This document shows, one piece after another, positions 51,201 through 64,000 of a stretch of DNA of 64,000 bases (the first letter of the stretch is position 1; the number at the start of each line of letters is the position of its first letter). Position numbers and translations under genes: made by a program. Source of the DNA: Daphnia carinata (Eukaryota; Arthropoda; Branchiopoda; Diplostraca; Daphniidae); the NCBI RefSeq assembly GCF_022539665.2, contig NC_081333.1, forward strand, positions 7,128,971-7,192,970, read 5' to 3'. The notes below the pieces were generated by a model. The model saw only the letters and a program-made list of their open reading frames with translations. It did not search any database and was not told the origin of the DNA.

Positions 51201-54200
51201 TGCGTGTGTGTGTGTGTGTACAGTGTATATTGGGAGACAAAGTAAGAGAGAAAAGAAACAGGAGATTGGGAGTGACTAATGAGCCTTCTATTCTCGTACT
51301 AGGCTAGTTGAGAGAGTGTGTTCCTTTTTTTTTTTTCTCCCTTTTTTTTTTTTTTTTAACAAATGTCGAAAAGACAGAAGGGGATAGCCCCCCATGCCAT
51401 CTGCAACGGGTCCCATCTGCCCGTTGTTTTAGGTTGGACCCTTAGCTTCTGCCCTCCCATGGAACGGCGTCTATCTGATGGATATGAAAGATCATTTAGC
51501 ACACGGCCCGTTTGGCAAATTGACCTACTGGTCATCGTGTTGGAGAGAGACCATTTTTCTTTTTGTTTTGTTTTTTCCAGCCCACGTATGTTTGGTATGT
51601 GTTGTTTTAGAAGAAAAAAAAGGGAACACTGGGCAATCCAGCAACTTGGGTGGGTTTTGTAAGGTCCCTATATAGATTCAGCCGTCGATATTTTGGGACT
51701 GTAACACAGAGAGAGAGAGAGGGGAGAAATCGGAAGTCCTGCTGTGCCAATTGTTTGCTCACCGTGACGTTGTGTGACTGTGACGCACGCCGCTTGTTTG
51801 CACGATTCAGTCATCGCAAGCAAATAGAGGTGGAAAGCACAACAGTCAATTGGCAGTCACGCTGCCACCTTTTTTTTTTTTATACCAATTTTCTGTCTCT
51901 TGTCCATACGTTTTTTTGGATCTTTTCTTTTTCTTTCCTATATGTTTCTGTCCGCCTTCCTATGAAATCCTCCCGGAATGAAATATGTGGGGCCGTGTAG
52001 TCTAGTCCTTCTTCGCCTCGTAGAGGAAAACGAACCAAGAAAATACGTGGTGAGGAACGAAAATTGTGTGTTACGCATTACTGCGTACGTTCAGGCATCG
52101 GCAACAGCAGAGAGAAAGACAATGATGGAACGATCCGACCCGATAGATGATTGGTTATTTTTTTTTTTTTCTCCTCTCTCTCTCTCTCTCTCTCTCTAAC
52201 GTATCAACGAAATGTTTTGGCTTGCCAGCTCACTCGTCTCTCTCTTTTTCTCTCTCTCTCTCTGCTGGGTTATGTATATGCACTTGGATGTCTTTGGGAT
52301 GTTGTTGTGTGTTGTCAACGGCGGGACATTTGAATGTCCCGCCGCGCACATAGTGAAAATTTCGGGCCTTGTAGCTGGAACATCTGTTCGATTGCTGCCC
52401 GGCAGGAGGGCCACGCGTTCCTTTTTTTCGTTTTATATTTCTCTCGCAGTTCTAAAAGGGAAAGAAAATATTTATTCCTCCTAGTAAAAGAAAAAATTCT
52501 TAATTTTCCTTTAATATTTTTATTTATTTATTTAATTTTTTTTTCTATTTTCTCTCCTTTTTTTTTTTTTTTTTTCGTGTCTGGTAAAGACGGCAGGAAT
52601 GTTGTTACCACTAATAAATCGCCATCAAAATAGAGCCTCGACCTAATTAGAATTGTAAATGCGCCACGATGAACTACTTGCCTGCCCCTTTTTTTCTTCT
52701 GCCCTGTGAACTGGAGAAGGAAGAACAAAAAAAAAAAAAAAAAACACGGAGATCACATAATTAATGGGGAAAAGAGTTACTTCACTCTCGCGAGCTGTGG
52801 GCTTTTCATTAAGGGACTTTCTCCCACTTGCGAGAAGTTTACGCATCGACAAGGGGCGGTCTTAAACAAGCTCTAAGTTGATGAAGCGTTGACTGTGGTC
52901 GAATTGATTAGTAAGAGGAAAGAAAAGGAAAAAAAAAATTGGAAAGAAAAAAAGAAAAATAGAAAACGAGAGGAACCCTATAGAGGTGAGTTACGAGTCG
53001 CTAGGAATGTCCATAAAGAATCTACACAATATCTACGGACGGAGATAGTTTCTTTTGCTTGCTGGGCAACTGGTTGGGTCTCTCCTTATTCGTTTCTCTC
53101 ATTGCGGGTGGGTCTCTTCTTCATTTTTTTTTTTTTTTTCTTCTTCCTTTTCTTTTCCTCCCTTTGACGGTTGATAGCCGATTAGGTTGATTGACAGAGT
53201 CAGGGGTCAGATGACACAACCGCCGTAGCCATTGATTTCCAGGACCGGTCCGGCACCCCTGGCGCTAAACAGTCCTCTAATCGGCGGATCCACCGGCTGA
53301 TTTTTTTTTTTTTTTTTTTTTTGTCCCTTTCCACATTTAAAAAGTAAAATACTTTACGTCCTTCTCTATTCGTGTATGCATAAAGACTTTCTTTTTTTTT
53401 TTTAAAGAGGGGGATAACGATGGGGGTCTCTCTGTCAATTCGTGGGGGTGTCTCGTAATTCCTCGGCTCGTCGGGCTAAATTAAATATGATAACGCGTCT
53501 ACGACTATAAAAAAAAAAAAAAAAAAAACAAGTTTTTTTTTTCTTTTCTTATGACTGGAATTTTTTTCTTTCTTTCTTTGGGGACTTGTAGTAAATACGT
53601 GCGTTCCGCATGGAGGGGTAGTTGCGTCGCGCGGTCCCATTTGTATACGGGGGTAGTGCACCACCAACCAGTTCGGTGGGGTTTTCTTTTGTTGTCAGTG
53701 GGACGTCTGTCCTTAACTGTAAAATAATGAGACGAAATGGAAGGAAACGTAATAGCAATCACAACCGGACTTTTTTTTTTTTTTTTCGTTTATAGGGTTA
53801 CGTTGTTCGCGGTATCGAATGTCTAACCATTTTTTTAAAATCCCTTTTTTGTGTTTGTGTGTCGGATCCGATGGTGGGCGGCACATTGTTACGTTCCATC
53901 GTTTTTCTTGAATTTTCTTTGTCGAAATGGGACGAGGCAGTTGCGTGTACCTGGTACGAAGAGAAAACAACAACAAGAAACATTGTTTATTTGAAAACAG
54001 CAATTCGTCAATTCATCCATCGTTGGCGACGAAATAGGAAAGAATTCAATTCGTTTTTGTAAATTTATGGAAAATATTTGATTTTAAAACAAAAGTAGAA
54101 AGGATAGCTCGCGTCGGCCAACCACGCGCCGCATCATTTCCATATTGTACGATGGAGGTGGTGGTGTAAAGCATTATCATTATACCAAGCGAGCCCGCTT

Positions 54201-55771
54201 TAATTTTCTTTCTTTTCGTTTTTTTTTTTTTATATACGAAAAAATGGTGAGAAGAGATTACATCTGAGATTAAATTCTCTCCTCGGCTGGAACTGTGAGC
54301 GTTTTCTCTCTCGAAATGGGGGGGAGCCACACGTTGAGACGGAGTCGTGAATAGCAACTTGTTATTGACGCGCAATACAAATCGATAACACGGAATGCAT
54401 CCGAATCGGTTACGCCTCACGCATTTTAACTTGTTTAACGACGACTGTCGAGGGGGTCTTGTTGTTGTGGTATCTCTCTCTCTCTCTCTCTCTGTGATGT
54501 CTTCGCACACAACAACACTTGTTCGATTCTCCATACATTGTTTGTTGTTAAAAGACTACGACGGCAAGAAATGTCCCGTCTAGTCGTTCTCAGTTGGTTG
54601 CTTGATTTCAATCTCTTATGTGTGTGTGTGTGTGTGTGTGTGTAACAGTTTCAAGAGGAACACACGGTGAAAGAAGGGGAGAAAGAAAAAAAAAAAAAGA
54701 AATCGACGCAGACAAAGTGGTTTGATGTCGGCGGCGGCGTCTATTTCTTTTTTTTTTTTCTCTCTTCTTCTTCCTATTCCCTTCTTCTTCTGTTCCCCTA
54801 CTAGAGCTATTAGACTTCATCATGCCTGACAGTAATTCAGCGAGACTTGGGTTGATGCATCGGCCGACTGCAATTGACCGTGCCGTGTTGTTGCTGTCGT
54901 CGGACGAAGGAGGACACGAGGGTTTAAAAAAAAAATATATTTTTTTTTATTGTTGTCGTGAGCGTCGGTTATGAGATATAGCCGCCTGTCCGCCTCCTTC
55001 ATTTTCATAGCCGAAGACACTCGAGCACACACAGAGAGAGAGAGAGAAAGAGGTGTATACGCAGAACGCGGATTCTGAGAAGTTTCGAGGAAATAACACG
55101 GATATGTTGTTGATGGCATAGCGGCAGCAACGGCAGTTTCGGTGTTTGCAACGCGTCGCGTTAGTTGTCTTGTCGACATTTACTGGCGCCGTCTTGCTGC
55201 ATTCTCGATGATGGATTTTTCTGCCAAAAAAAAACAAAACAAAACAAAACAGCAACAAACATTTGAAAAAAAAAAAAAATAATAAATAATAAAAGAAACG
55301 AACGCGCGGGGACTCCACCCACCGCGGATAGCCCGTCAGTCCGGCGACTTGTTTCACCTGAATTAAGTTTGCCGTTTTCACGGCCCTTTCAACTCCGTTT
55401 GCCGTCCATTTTTTTTTTAAATGTTTTGTTTTGTTGTACTTTTTTTTTGTCGGTGATTGAAAAACAAAAGCCGACACACTTTTTCCAGAGGAATTGAAAA
55501 TTTGGGAAAGAGTTATTTGTTTTGTTTTTCCAGTTCTTTCTCACGCATCATTCATTATTGAAAAGAGAGGGAATTTCCCCCTGCAAGTAAATCTCGATCG
55601 AAAGGTTTAAAAGAAAAGCGAAATAATAGAAAACTACCATGTTTCTCAGCTGTTGTTCGAAATTGAATTCCTCAATTTTTACATCTGAAAATGATCTCCC
55701 TCATCTTTTTGGATGCAAGTTATCGTCCTCACTGACGTCTTTCACCGTAGATTATGCAAATTGTAATTGAG

Positions 55772-55803
<32 letters not shown>

Positions 55804-57999
55804 AGTGGGGGAGAACCAAACGCCATTGCCTTGGATCAATTGATGACGGCCTTTCTCTATCGGGATATCTTTTTCCTTTGTGATTTTTCCCAATGTGATG
55901 TAATAAAAAAAACAAAAAACCCTAGCCAGAACATCCAAGAATCCTATCGGATGGTGTGTAACCATTAGTGTGGAATGAGCTCCAAACGAGAGGTCACGTA
56001 GTATAATGCCGAAACATTTTCACTAGAAGTAATTGGTTAGACAATCAATATGATTTTCAGAACAACACAAGACACACACACAAAAAAAAAAAAAAAAAAA
56101 ATTATACAAAAGAGAGCAGGCACGCAAAAGTGCCGTATGCAAATGTCCGCTAGGAGCCCAATTTACTTTGCCATTGTTTCGTGTCGGTAATGTTCTACCC
56201 AAAGTGGGAAAGAAAAAAAATAAATCGAGAGAGAGAGAGAGAAAATTGTAATGTGTTCACGCGTTGCGGTCTCCTTCGTGAGTTGGCATTCGAGCCACGT
56301 TACCGGCCCGCTCTATTGTCTCATTACGAATCGTTTGTGTTGCTGCCAAGTGTAGGCAATCAACGTCAAGAAATGAAAGATTGAGTGAGAAGGAAAAAAA
56401 AAAAAAATAGAGAGAGAGAGAGAATAATAGCGGCGCCATAATTTTTTAGCATAGCTTTGTGTTGTGACACCTTTCGAATTGATATATCCTCATTTCCACC
56501 TTTCTATTTCTTTTTCTTTTACAGGACATGCTTCACCGCAATCTCAGACGAGAACATTGGTAAGTGTACGGCTATTCATTATTTTAAGGAGGCAAAAACA
56601 AAAGTACTTCATTTTTTTTGTGTGTTTCGCCAAACAGGTTCACGCCCGACAATTTAGTGGAAATGGTACCTAACGTTGGTTGTATCGTCGACCTCACTGC
56701 CACTAGTCGATATTACAATCCACAGGTATAAATCTTTTTTGTTTTCTTTCGCTGTTGCCAAAGACACAAAAATTATGCAACTCATCTTCCAAACTGAGCT
56801 TTTTTTTTTTAAACATTTTTTTGCTTTCCTTATTATTATTTTTTTTTTTTTTTTTTTCAACGTATTTATTTGAGTTCTCGTGTTTACGGTTTAGGTTTTC
56901 ATCGAACGCGGGATCCACCACGAGAAGATCTTTTGCGAAGGACGCGTCATCCCGAAAGCGACGACAGTGAGAAGGTAAGTCCACACACAAAGTATAATAT
57001 CATTGTCTAAGGTTGCGTATGTATATCGTGAGCGTGTCCAAATGTTTGAGGATTTTTTTCATCCCGCTCGCGGATGCGGATGGATGACTTCTACAATCTC
57101 GTGAAAGGCCCTTTTAAAGAGAAAAACTATTTTAAATGCGAGGTAAAGCTTTTGTAATAGCTTGGCAAGGATGTTGCATAATTTTTAGACAAAGGCGGAC
57201 ATTCTCAAGTTGAAACGAAAACAATACGGGAATGGAAGGAGAAAAAAAAAACGAGTAAAGAACAAGTTGCCAAGGTAAAAGTCATCGTCAGAGTCCGGCT
57301 GGTTTGAGCGTCGTGGCGCCACCAGTCAGCGCACATGAAAGGCCGGGGCATCCATCACAATCTATTACGGTTCGCGACTGAGGGGGGGGGGGATGTTGCC
57401 GTATGCAACATATGCATACGTATACATGCAATAGCAGCACGTTTGATCATTTTTCCAATTTTTTTTTTTTGTTTCTTGAGCGCCTATTTTTTTTTTTTTT
57501 TTTTTAATGATGAAGGTCCACACCGCGTAGTAATTGCCCTCCCCAGCGGCTCGTCTTCTCGTTCCTCCCAGTTTGTACTCTGTGAACTGATATGTTGTTT
57601 GGTGGTGTACACAATCTGGCCGTGTGGGAAGGCACTTGCAGTCTTCGAAAAAAAAAAAAGAATAATAATAATAATAAAAGGGGGAAAAAAGAAATGATGG
57701 AATGTGGATTGCAGGTTGTCAGACAACCTGAGAACGGGCCTGTAATGCGGCTCGTGATCCGGCTAATCTTGTACTAGCAGGTGATGGTAGCCTCCCATCT
57801 TTCTCTTCCTTTCGTTTTTCTTTTTTTTTTTTTCTTTTCCTTTTCCCATGGTGTAAAAGTGTGTACTGGAATGAAGAAGAAGGAGAAGAAGAAGAAGGGA
57901 GGCTAAATGAACACTGAGACGCGCAGCGATAGGCTGGGTGGGTTTGAGAGGCAGAAAATGTTATATGGGAGGCGGATTGTTGTAGATAAGCACCTCGCG

Positions 58000-58034
<35 letters not shown>

Positions 58035-58542
58035 ATGGCCATGTTTGGTCACACACAACAAGAGAGCCAATGACGCGGGTGATCACCTTCTCTTCTTCTT
58101 TTTCTGACTCTATACGTTATACTGTATTGCACAGCTCCTTCCTTGCACAGCGGGTTATCGCGTTATAAACTGCGCCCGGTTGTAAATCAACATTACACCG
58201 ATCCGGCGTGTTTTCTTTTTTTTTTTTTCTCTTTTTCTTATTGTTCGCACTAACGCCTCTTCGAACCATCTCTCTCGTTCTCTCTGCTATAAACTCCCCG
58301 CTATTTTTTTTTTTTTTTTTTCGTTTGCAACCGGAGAAAAAGAGAGAGAGAGAGAGATCAGGCGTGACCTACTCGATTTCGGCATTTCTCTCTTGTTGTA
58401 TAAACAAGGTACTTTGGCCACCATCTATCCCCCCACTGGCCGGCTCGCGCTTGTTCCTCAGCAAACACGGAACACAGGATGAATCGTTTCGTTTTTATTT
58501 TGATTGCCACCCCGACAATGCCGCAATTTACGACCCGTGTTC

Positions 58543-58577
<35 letters not shown>

Positions 58578-59539
58578 TTGCTTCATGAAAAATGCCGATT
58601 GCGCTTATCGGTTTTTTTTTTTTTTCACATTCTGTGGCGATGTATCGTGCGACCGTCGTTCTTTATTAGCGATATCCCATTTCATTTCTTTTCTTTTGTT
58701 CAATATGAAAATGTATACAGCCGAGAAATGGGAATAGCCAGATGCACTTATCTTTCTTTTTGGATGTTGCCCATCTTCTACGGCAAGCCACTTGTTCTTT
58801 GAATTCCACGCATCTCTTTTTTGTTTTGTTTTGTTTCGTTTTCTTGTGTTATACGCAAGTCCAGGTGATGAATGTTTGCTAGAACGTTGTTTATGATTAG
58901 CAAACGTCCAGCGAACCTGTCCTCCGAAAAATGATGATTGTCCATCTTGATTGCTTGCAACAGGAGAATCCCCCCCCCCCCACACACATACACACACAAA
59001 TAATCATTGGACAGCCATTTTTGGGGAGCTTGAAAATGAATGGTGAGAACCAGCGTAGTGGACAAGCACCTCTTTTCGTTGTTTTTTTTTTTTCTTTTCC
59101 CAGTTCTTCTTTCTGTTTGGTCATCCTCCAGGGTCTTGCGTTTTCAACTCTCTATTTTTTTTTTCTTTCCCAAACGAGCACTAAGCGAGAAAATGTTTTG
59201 TTTCTCCACTTGTGATGACCAAACATCGCTTCCTATCTCTTGTTACCTTCCACCTTGTTTCGAATTATTTGTTGTTGTTGCTGCTCGTTCCTTTGCTTAT
59301 CTGTAAACGCCGAAACAGATTTGTTGCGTCCCCCTTGTACATCGCACACCCTAATACTTGGTTACTGCCCTGGCCCCCTGCTGTCTCTTATTTGTCCAGC
59401 CTTTCAAAGTCGATCAGCCCTCAACAAGTTGACGTATTCAGTACCGGCCCTTCTTGTTGTCCTTCTTCCGTCTTTTTTCGACGTTTTTTTTTTACTGCCC
59501 CGCTATTGTTTCAATTTTCTTTCAAAAAAGGTTAAAGGA

Positions 59540-59575
<36 letters not shown>

Positions 59576-62500
59576 TTTTCCGGATTGATCCTTTACTAAA
59601 CCGGAGTAGACACTTCCTACTCCCACATTTTTTTTTTTTTTTTTTTTTATTACTCGAGAAAAACCCTCGTTTTTCTGAGTAGGTCTTTATTATTTTTATT
59701 TTAAAGAATAGAGAGATGGAATAGCCATTTTTTGTTGGGTGTTTGATTGTCTTGAATCTCTTCCTTTTCTTGTTGGGTGGGTTTTGATGATGAAAAATAA
59801 GGTTGAGGTTCAAGGGTTAAGTATCTTACCAGCGGATTTAATGACTCCGCCCTGCTAAACCGCCCGGAAAAGGTTCTTTAATCAGCTCCGAATTTGTTTC
59901 GATCGCTTTTACCCATAACACAAAAGTGCGAATAACAATTGATGAATGACATTCTTTCTTTTAAATCGGTTCACAACTTGTTCATTTTTTTTTTTAGAAA
60001 CAACAAAACTCCTCCTCTCATTCGGATTTGTGAGGTTAAAGAAAAATGGAAACTGTATTTACTAGCTTTTCTTTTCCTACATTTAATTCTCGAAATCTTT
60101 CTCTCTTTTTGTTTTGTTTTTTGTTTTTTTCCCATGGAGAACAAAAAAAACAAAACAAAAAAAAAAAAAAAAAAAAAACGTTTTGTTGGTTCTTTAGCTG
60201 CTCCTGCTGCTTCTGGTGGTCCGTTGGTCCGTTGGTATTCTTCGGGTGTTGGTATTTATTTTTATATTTCTCCTTGTCTTGTGCGTTGGACACATAAGAG
60301 CGAAGGGGAGCCGGTCCACATTAGAAAGAACAAAAAAAGGGAAAAAAGGCAAAAGAAACAAAAAAAAAATGTCGTTGGTTTTATTTTCTATATGTATGCA
60401 TACGCGCTGAGTCTCGCTCTCTTGTCTTTCCGTCCGTCTATGCGTGTGAAGAAACTTGTTCTTTACGATGGACCCCCTACTCGGTTTGTTTGAACTGAAC
60501 GCCCTCAACTGCGCGCGCTGGATGGGTACCCAGTAGGTAAAAAAAAAACTTAAAAAAAAAAAAAAGAAGAAGGGAACCCCACACACAGACACAAAAACGC
60601 ACACAATCGGAAGAACAACACGTTCAACAAAAAAGAAAAAAAGAGAAAGAGAAGAGAATATAAAACAAGCTGAGTATTTGCTCAAGTCTTTTGTCTCCCT
60701 TGTCTCTTCCTTTTTTTTTTTTTTTTTTTTTTTTTTTGTTCCACAAAAAAGAGAAAAAAATTCTCTCCCTCTCTTGTCTTTCAGTTTTTTAACTGTTTCC
60801 CTTTTGTTGGGTGTCGTAGTGTAGTGGCTTGTCGGACAAATTGGGCAGTAAGAAAATTCCGGTGGAATCGGGACCTTAGAAGAGAGATAACCCCCTACTG
60901 TCGGATGCAGTATATATTTGGTTAAGGGCCATGCATATAGAGGTGCTTTCGTTATGTGAGGTGGTACACCTTTTTTTTCTTTTTACTATTTTTCATGTTC
61001 TCGCTTTTGTTTTTTCGAAACGATGGCCACCCCCCGCAAAAGGTTCAGATCGTCCATCTTTAGGTCCGTCTTTTTTTCTTTTTTTTTTTTTTTTTTTTTT
61101 ACCTTTGAAAAGAAACAGTTTGCCGTGCATTTTTGCGGTAATTTTCTCCCTCCAATATTCCCCCACTGTGTGGGGGTGTCTGTGTCGAGAAGTTGGCGTG
61201 GTCATGTTTTTTTTCTAGTGCGAAAGAAGAATCATATATATAAGGAGGGTTTTGTGACTTCTTGTTGTTTTAGTGTCGGTGGGGCGGAGTCGGTAGAGGT
61301 CTAGGCGATGCTGAGGGTGCGAGAGTGTATATATAACACCCGCCGCGTGGCTTGCGAGAGCAAGATGAACAAGCATGATAACTGAAAAAGAAACAAGAGG
61401 AGGATGGAAGGTATTCGGATTTTTTTTTCTTTCTTACCTCTCGTGGGTACACGAAAAAGAAAAGAAAAGAAAAAAAAAAAAAAAACGTAACATGGGGAAT
61501 CTGAAAATGCCAGGCCCCACACCAAGTTGATTTTCTTATTCTATCGTTTCTTGACTTGGTCTTGCTCTTGGCCTGGAGCCGCCCTTCTTCATATATTGAT
61601 TCTACTTCAGCACGGCCCATGCCTGCTATGGATTTGTATGGACGCTACATAGGTGGTGCGCATCTACGTACCTCACATAAAACCACTACTACTACTACCA
61701 CAACCACAAACGACGTGTGTGAATAGAAAAAAAAAAAAGAAAAAGGGAGATGGCAAAGAGAAAATAGAAAAAACCCATATGTGATGAGCTCGGCAAGGAA
61801 TGTTTTCGATTTTTTTTTTTTTTTTTTTTTTTTGGCCAACACCCGGGCTGATGTTGGGCCGCCGCCGACGAAAACCCCCAAAATTGTGAAGGCCTATTGA
61901 ATAAATATTTCCGCCAGGTATGCTATATATGTGCTTGAGGGCGGCAGTCTTTTTTTTTTTTTTTGTTCATCTTCTTTTCTTTTAAAAAGAGAATTTCACC
62001 TATAGGGATTCGATTGATCGATTCAGAATGTCCGTTGTATCTTGCGATGTTTGGCTGGGCCTGGCGTGGGCCTCGGCCTCTGTGTGTATGCGCAACTGGA
62101 AACTTTTATGTCATGGCCGACACATTTATCACGTGATTGGCTTTCTTTCTCTTCCTCGCCCCTTTCCCATACGAAATTTTTCTCGTCTCCTCTTTTTTCT
62201 CTTTTGCCCCCATGTCGTAAAAAGAAAAAAGAAAAAAACGCGTGTGGAAGAAGGGAAAAATTATTTATTTATGTTTTTTGAAAGATGATCTAATGTCCTT
62301 TTCTTTATTCCTTTTTTTTTTTTTTTTCTTTTCGTTTTTCTTTCCTAATTGGCGTCTTTTGTTTGGGATTTTTTTTTTTTTTTGTCCGATCTTTTTCTTC
62401 TTCTTCGCAGATTCTTTCAGGTGGTGGACGAGTTTCTTCACAGCGTCAATTCCCGAGGTGAGTGTGTCATTCTTCATTGGTATTTTTTTTTTTTTTCTTT

Positions 62501-64000
62501 TCTTTTTTACGACTGCCGTCTGTAAACAAGTCGAAAACGAGAAGAGACGGGGAAGAACCGTCCAAGACATGTGTGGTGTCCAGCTAAGAAGATTTATCAC
62601 TGTCTTTTATCGTTTGTTTGCAGGCAAAGTTTTGATGGTGCACTGCACGCACGGGCTCAATAGGACTGGTTATTTGGTGTCGAGGTAAGCGCTGGCTCGT
62701 TGCCCATTGGCCGTATCATATTTTGTTATTTTTTTTTTTTAGTACACGAAACAAAATATAAAACACATGTCAACAACGACTAACAGGTACATGGTAGAGC
62801 GACGAGGATTCCAACCGGCCGACGCCATTGCAGGTTAATTAAAAAAAAAAAAATTTAAATATTTTTTTATTATCACGCCTTTTAACGTTGATGTTGATCT
62901 CTTCATTTTTGTTGACCTCTTGTTTGGGAACTGCGACAGCTTTCAACGAGGCTCGCGGTCATTGCATAGAACGCGAAAACTACCTTGAAGACCTCCATAG
63001 AAGGAACACGTGCACGGACCCTGTCCCGCTCTATCAAAAGAAGTACGGGCGACAAGCTCTTCTTTTTTTTTTTTTTTTTTATTGTTTAATTATTCACTTT
63101 ATTCACTGTTTTATATCTCTTTTCCTTTCCTTTCCAAATCCTTGATGAATTGCCAAAACAAAATTTAATTTTTCATTTTTTTTTTTTTTTTTATTACTTG
63201 CAGCGATGCGGATTATCACGATCACGACCAAGCTTGCGCCAGTTACGAGCATCAACAGGAACGTCCGACCTCGGCCAATGGCTTTAACCGTTACGCTGGC
63301 CAAGCTCGCAGATCAGAACCGATTGAGCAACTGCCTTTCGACGGCCATCGAGATCCTCAACGCCACTCGTACCCTCAGCCTACGTACAACGCTCGGCCTT
63401 CGGTTCACAACGAGAGACCCGCTGACCAACACTTACAATCATATAGTTGGCGTCAGGGACAAGGCTCCAGTAATCGCAGTCACGGCCATCCGAGCCAACG
63501 CGCTAACATGCCATCGACAACTGCGTACCACGGTCGCACAGAGAGTCCCGTGCCTCCAGTTGGGTACGATGGTGGTCGCCAGAGGAGTTCGTATTATTAC
63601 CGCAACGCGTCTACATCCGAAGCGCCAGCCGTACCGAACCACATACGCTTTACGGACCGTTCACTGCCTCGCGAGAGCGCGGTCCACGTGGATAACTGGA
63701 ACGATAGAGCCAATTCGGCCAACGGGGACCGTAGTCGTTCTAGTTTCAATCATCTAGTGCAACAGCGTGGCAATACCAGGCCGATATCGCCATCCGTTCA
63801 GGTCGTAGCTGAGCGTCGTAGCAATGCGTCTGTATCTTCGTCCTCAAAGGCCCGTGAGCGCAGTCTGAACCGCCATCATCGCGATGTGTCGGATAATCAG
63901 TCGACGTCGTCGATCGAGGTTTGCTACGATAGTCGCCTAGTGGAACCTACTGCCGGCCACGACTTCCGCCAGCCTAGTTCCAAAGAAAAGCCTCGAGATC
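48270..64000 (+). CDS. DUSP11: DUSP11/PIR1-type RNA 5'-phosphatase (runs off the right edge)
   Basis: Ten exons join in frame: 48270-48301, 48422-48497, 56525-56559, 56638-56725, 56895-56974, 62411-62457, 62624-62684, 62787-62833, 62940-63042 and 63204 to beyond the edge (about 455 residues seen). Residues 8-36 (LPDRWLDYISIGQEI, IIACKVPLRE) match the DUSP11 N-terminus. CIVDLTATSRYYNP forms the conserved core strand, and HCTHGLNRTG (126-135) is the Cys-phosphatase loop with Cys127 and Arg133. RGHCIERENYLEDLH ends the catalytic domain at about 180. The HCxxGxNRTG form is typical of RNA triphosphatase-like members, which remove gamma and beta phosphates from RNA 5' ends rather than dephosphorylating protein; DUSP11 acts on Pol III and other triphosphate RNAs in the nucleus. 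The tail is over 265 residues, disordered, and rich in Arg, Ser, His, Gln and Asn. Introns 2 and 5 are about 8.0 and 5.4 kb. Confidence 0.92.
49465..49489. repeat. C run, about 25 bases
   Basis: An uninterrupted C run inside DUSP11 intron 2. Confidence 0.9.
52174..52197. repeat. CT microsatellite
   Basis: About twelve CT units preceded by a T run. A second CT block follows near 52230-52262. Confidence 0.9.
54475..54642. repeat. CT and GT microsatellites
   Basis: CT units near 54475-54494 and GT units at 54619-54642, separated by unremarkable intron sequence. Confidence 0.85.
56975..62410 (+). other. DUSP11 intron 5, about 5.4 kb
   Basis: The intron runs from a GTAAGTCC donor after TTVR to a CTTCTTCGCAG acceptor before FFQVVDEF. 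It is dominated by T runs, including a nearly pure run of about 33 T near 59540-59573. No coding element is seen. Confidence 0.7.

Larger units (their letters stand above)
48498..56524 (+). other. DUSP11 intron 2, about 8.0 kb
   Basis: The intron starts with GTATGC and ends with TTTTACAG, joining PLRE to DMLHRN in phase 0. From about 49 kb it is packed with T runs and microsatellites. No additional conserved exon is needed for a continuous protein. Confidence 0.7.

Noticed and set aside
63206-63757. Plus-strand frame of 183 codons beginning MRIITITT
   Set aside because: It is the wrong frame of the last DUSP11 exon. The frame joined to exon 9 by splice phase is open to the window end and continues the protein.

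Overview
The window is nuclear DNA from an animal. Genes are split by GT-AG introns, poly(A) signals follow several reading frames, and the proteins are typical metazoan ones: BRD8, CHMP3/VPS24, UBLCP1, adenosine kinase, NOSIP and DUSP11. Short introns (about 60-180 bp) in the central block, heavy homopolymer and dinucleotide runs elsewhere, and closest recall of arthropod proteins suggest an arthropod, perhaps a branchiopod crustacean such as Daphnia. That assignment is inference.

Layout. Positions 1-26,000 are almost wholly noncoding and full of poly(A)/poly(T) runs and microsatellites. The only supported coding piece is one minus-strand exon (2078-2403) carrying a start codon and the first half of a WW domain. 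Positions 26,000-31,500 hold no gene I can name. Positions 31,600-48,500 are a compact, gene-dense block: BRD8 (-), CHMP3 (+), UBLCP1 (-), adenosine kinase (-), an intronless TGN38/TGOLN2-like membrane protein (+), a minus-strand multi-exon noncoding transcript with three intronic box C/D snoRNA candidates, NOSIP (-), and the first two exons of DUSP11 (+). DUSP11 then runs through two very long poly(T)-rich introns (about 8.0 and 5.4 kb) to the right edge, where its last visible exon is still open.

I rebuilt complete coding sequences for five genes by matching splice sites and phases: BRD8 834 aa, CHMP3 216 aa, UBLCP1 320 aa, adenosine kinase 356 aa, NOSIP 290 aa. The TGOLN2-like gene is a single 482-aa frame. 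DUSP11 is read for about 455 residues up to the edge. Every exon join keeps the frame. Hand-read splice positions may be off by one or two bases.

The most interesting signal is the snoRNA cluster at 43.9-44.9 kb. Three introns of nearly equal length each carry a box C, then a 17-18 nt spacer ending in the same element, then a CUGA box. That element is antisense to a conserved stretch of 18S rRNA, at the site methylated under U14 guidance in yeast and human. A second general signal is that homopolymer T runs lie mostly on the sense strand of the flanking genes, which suggests that 2.5-26 kb is intron of the minus-strand WW gene.

The named genes act in separate housekeeping processes: chromatin acetylation, ESCRT-III, nuclear proteasome phosphatase, purine salvage, Golgi trafficking, E3/splicing-associated NOSIP, and RNA 5'-phosphatase. 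I see no shared pathway; their closeness reflects genome compactness and shared divergent promoters.
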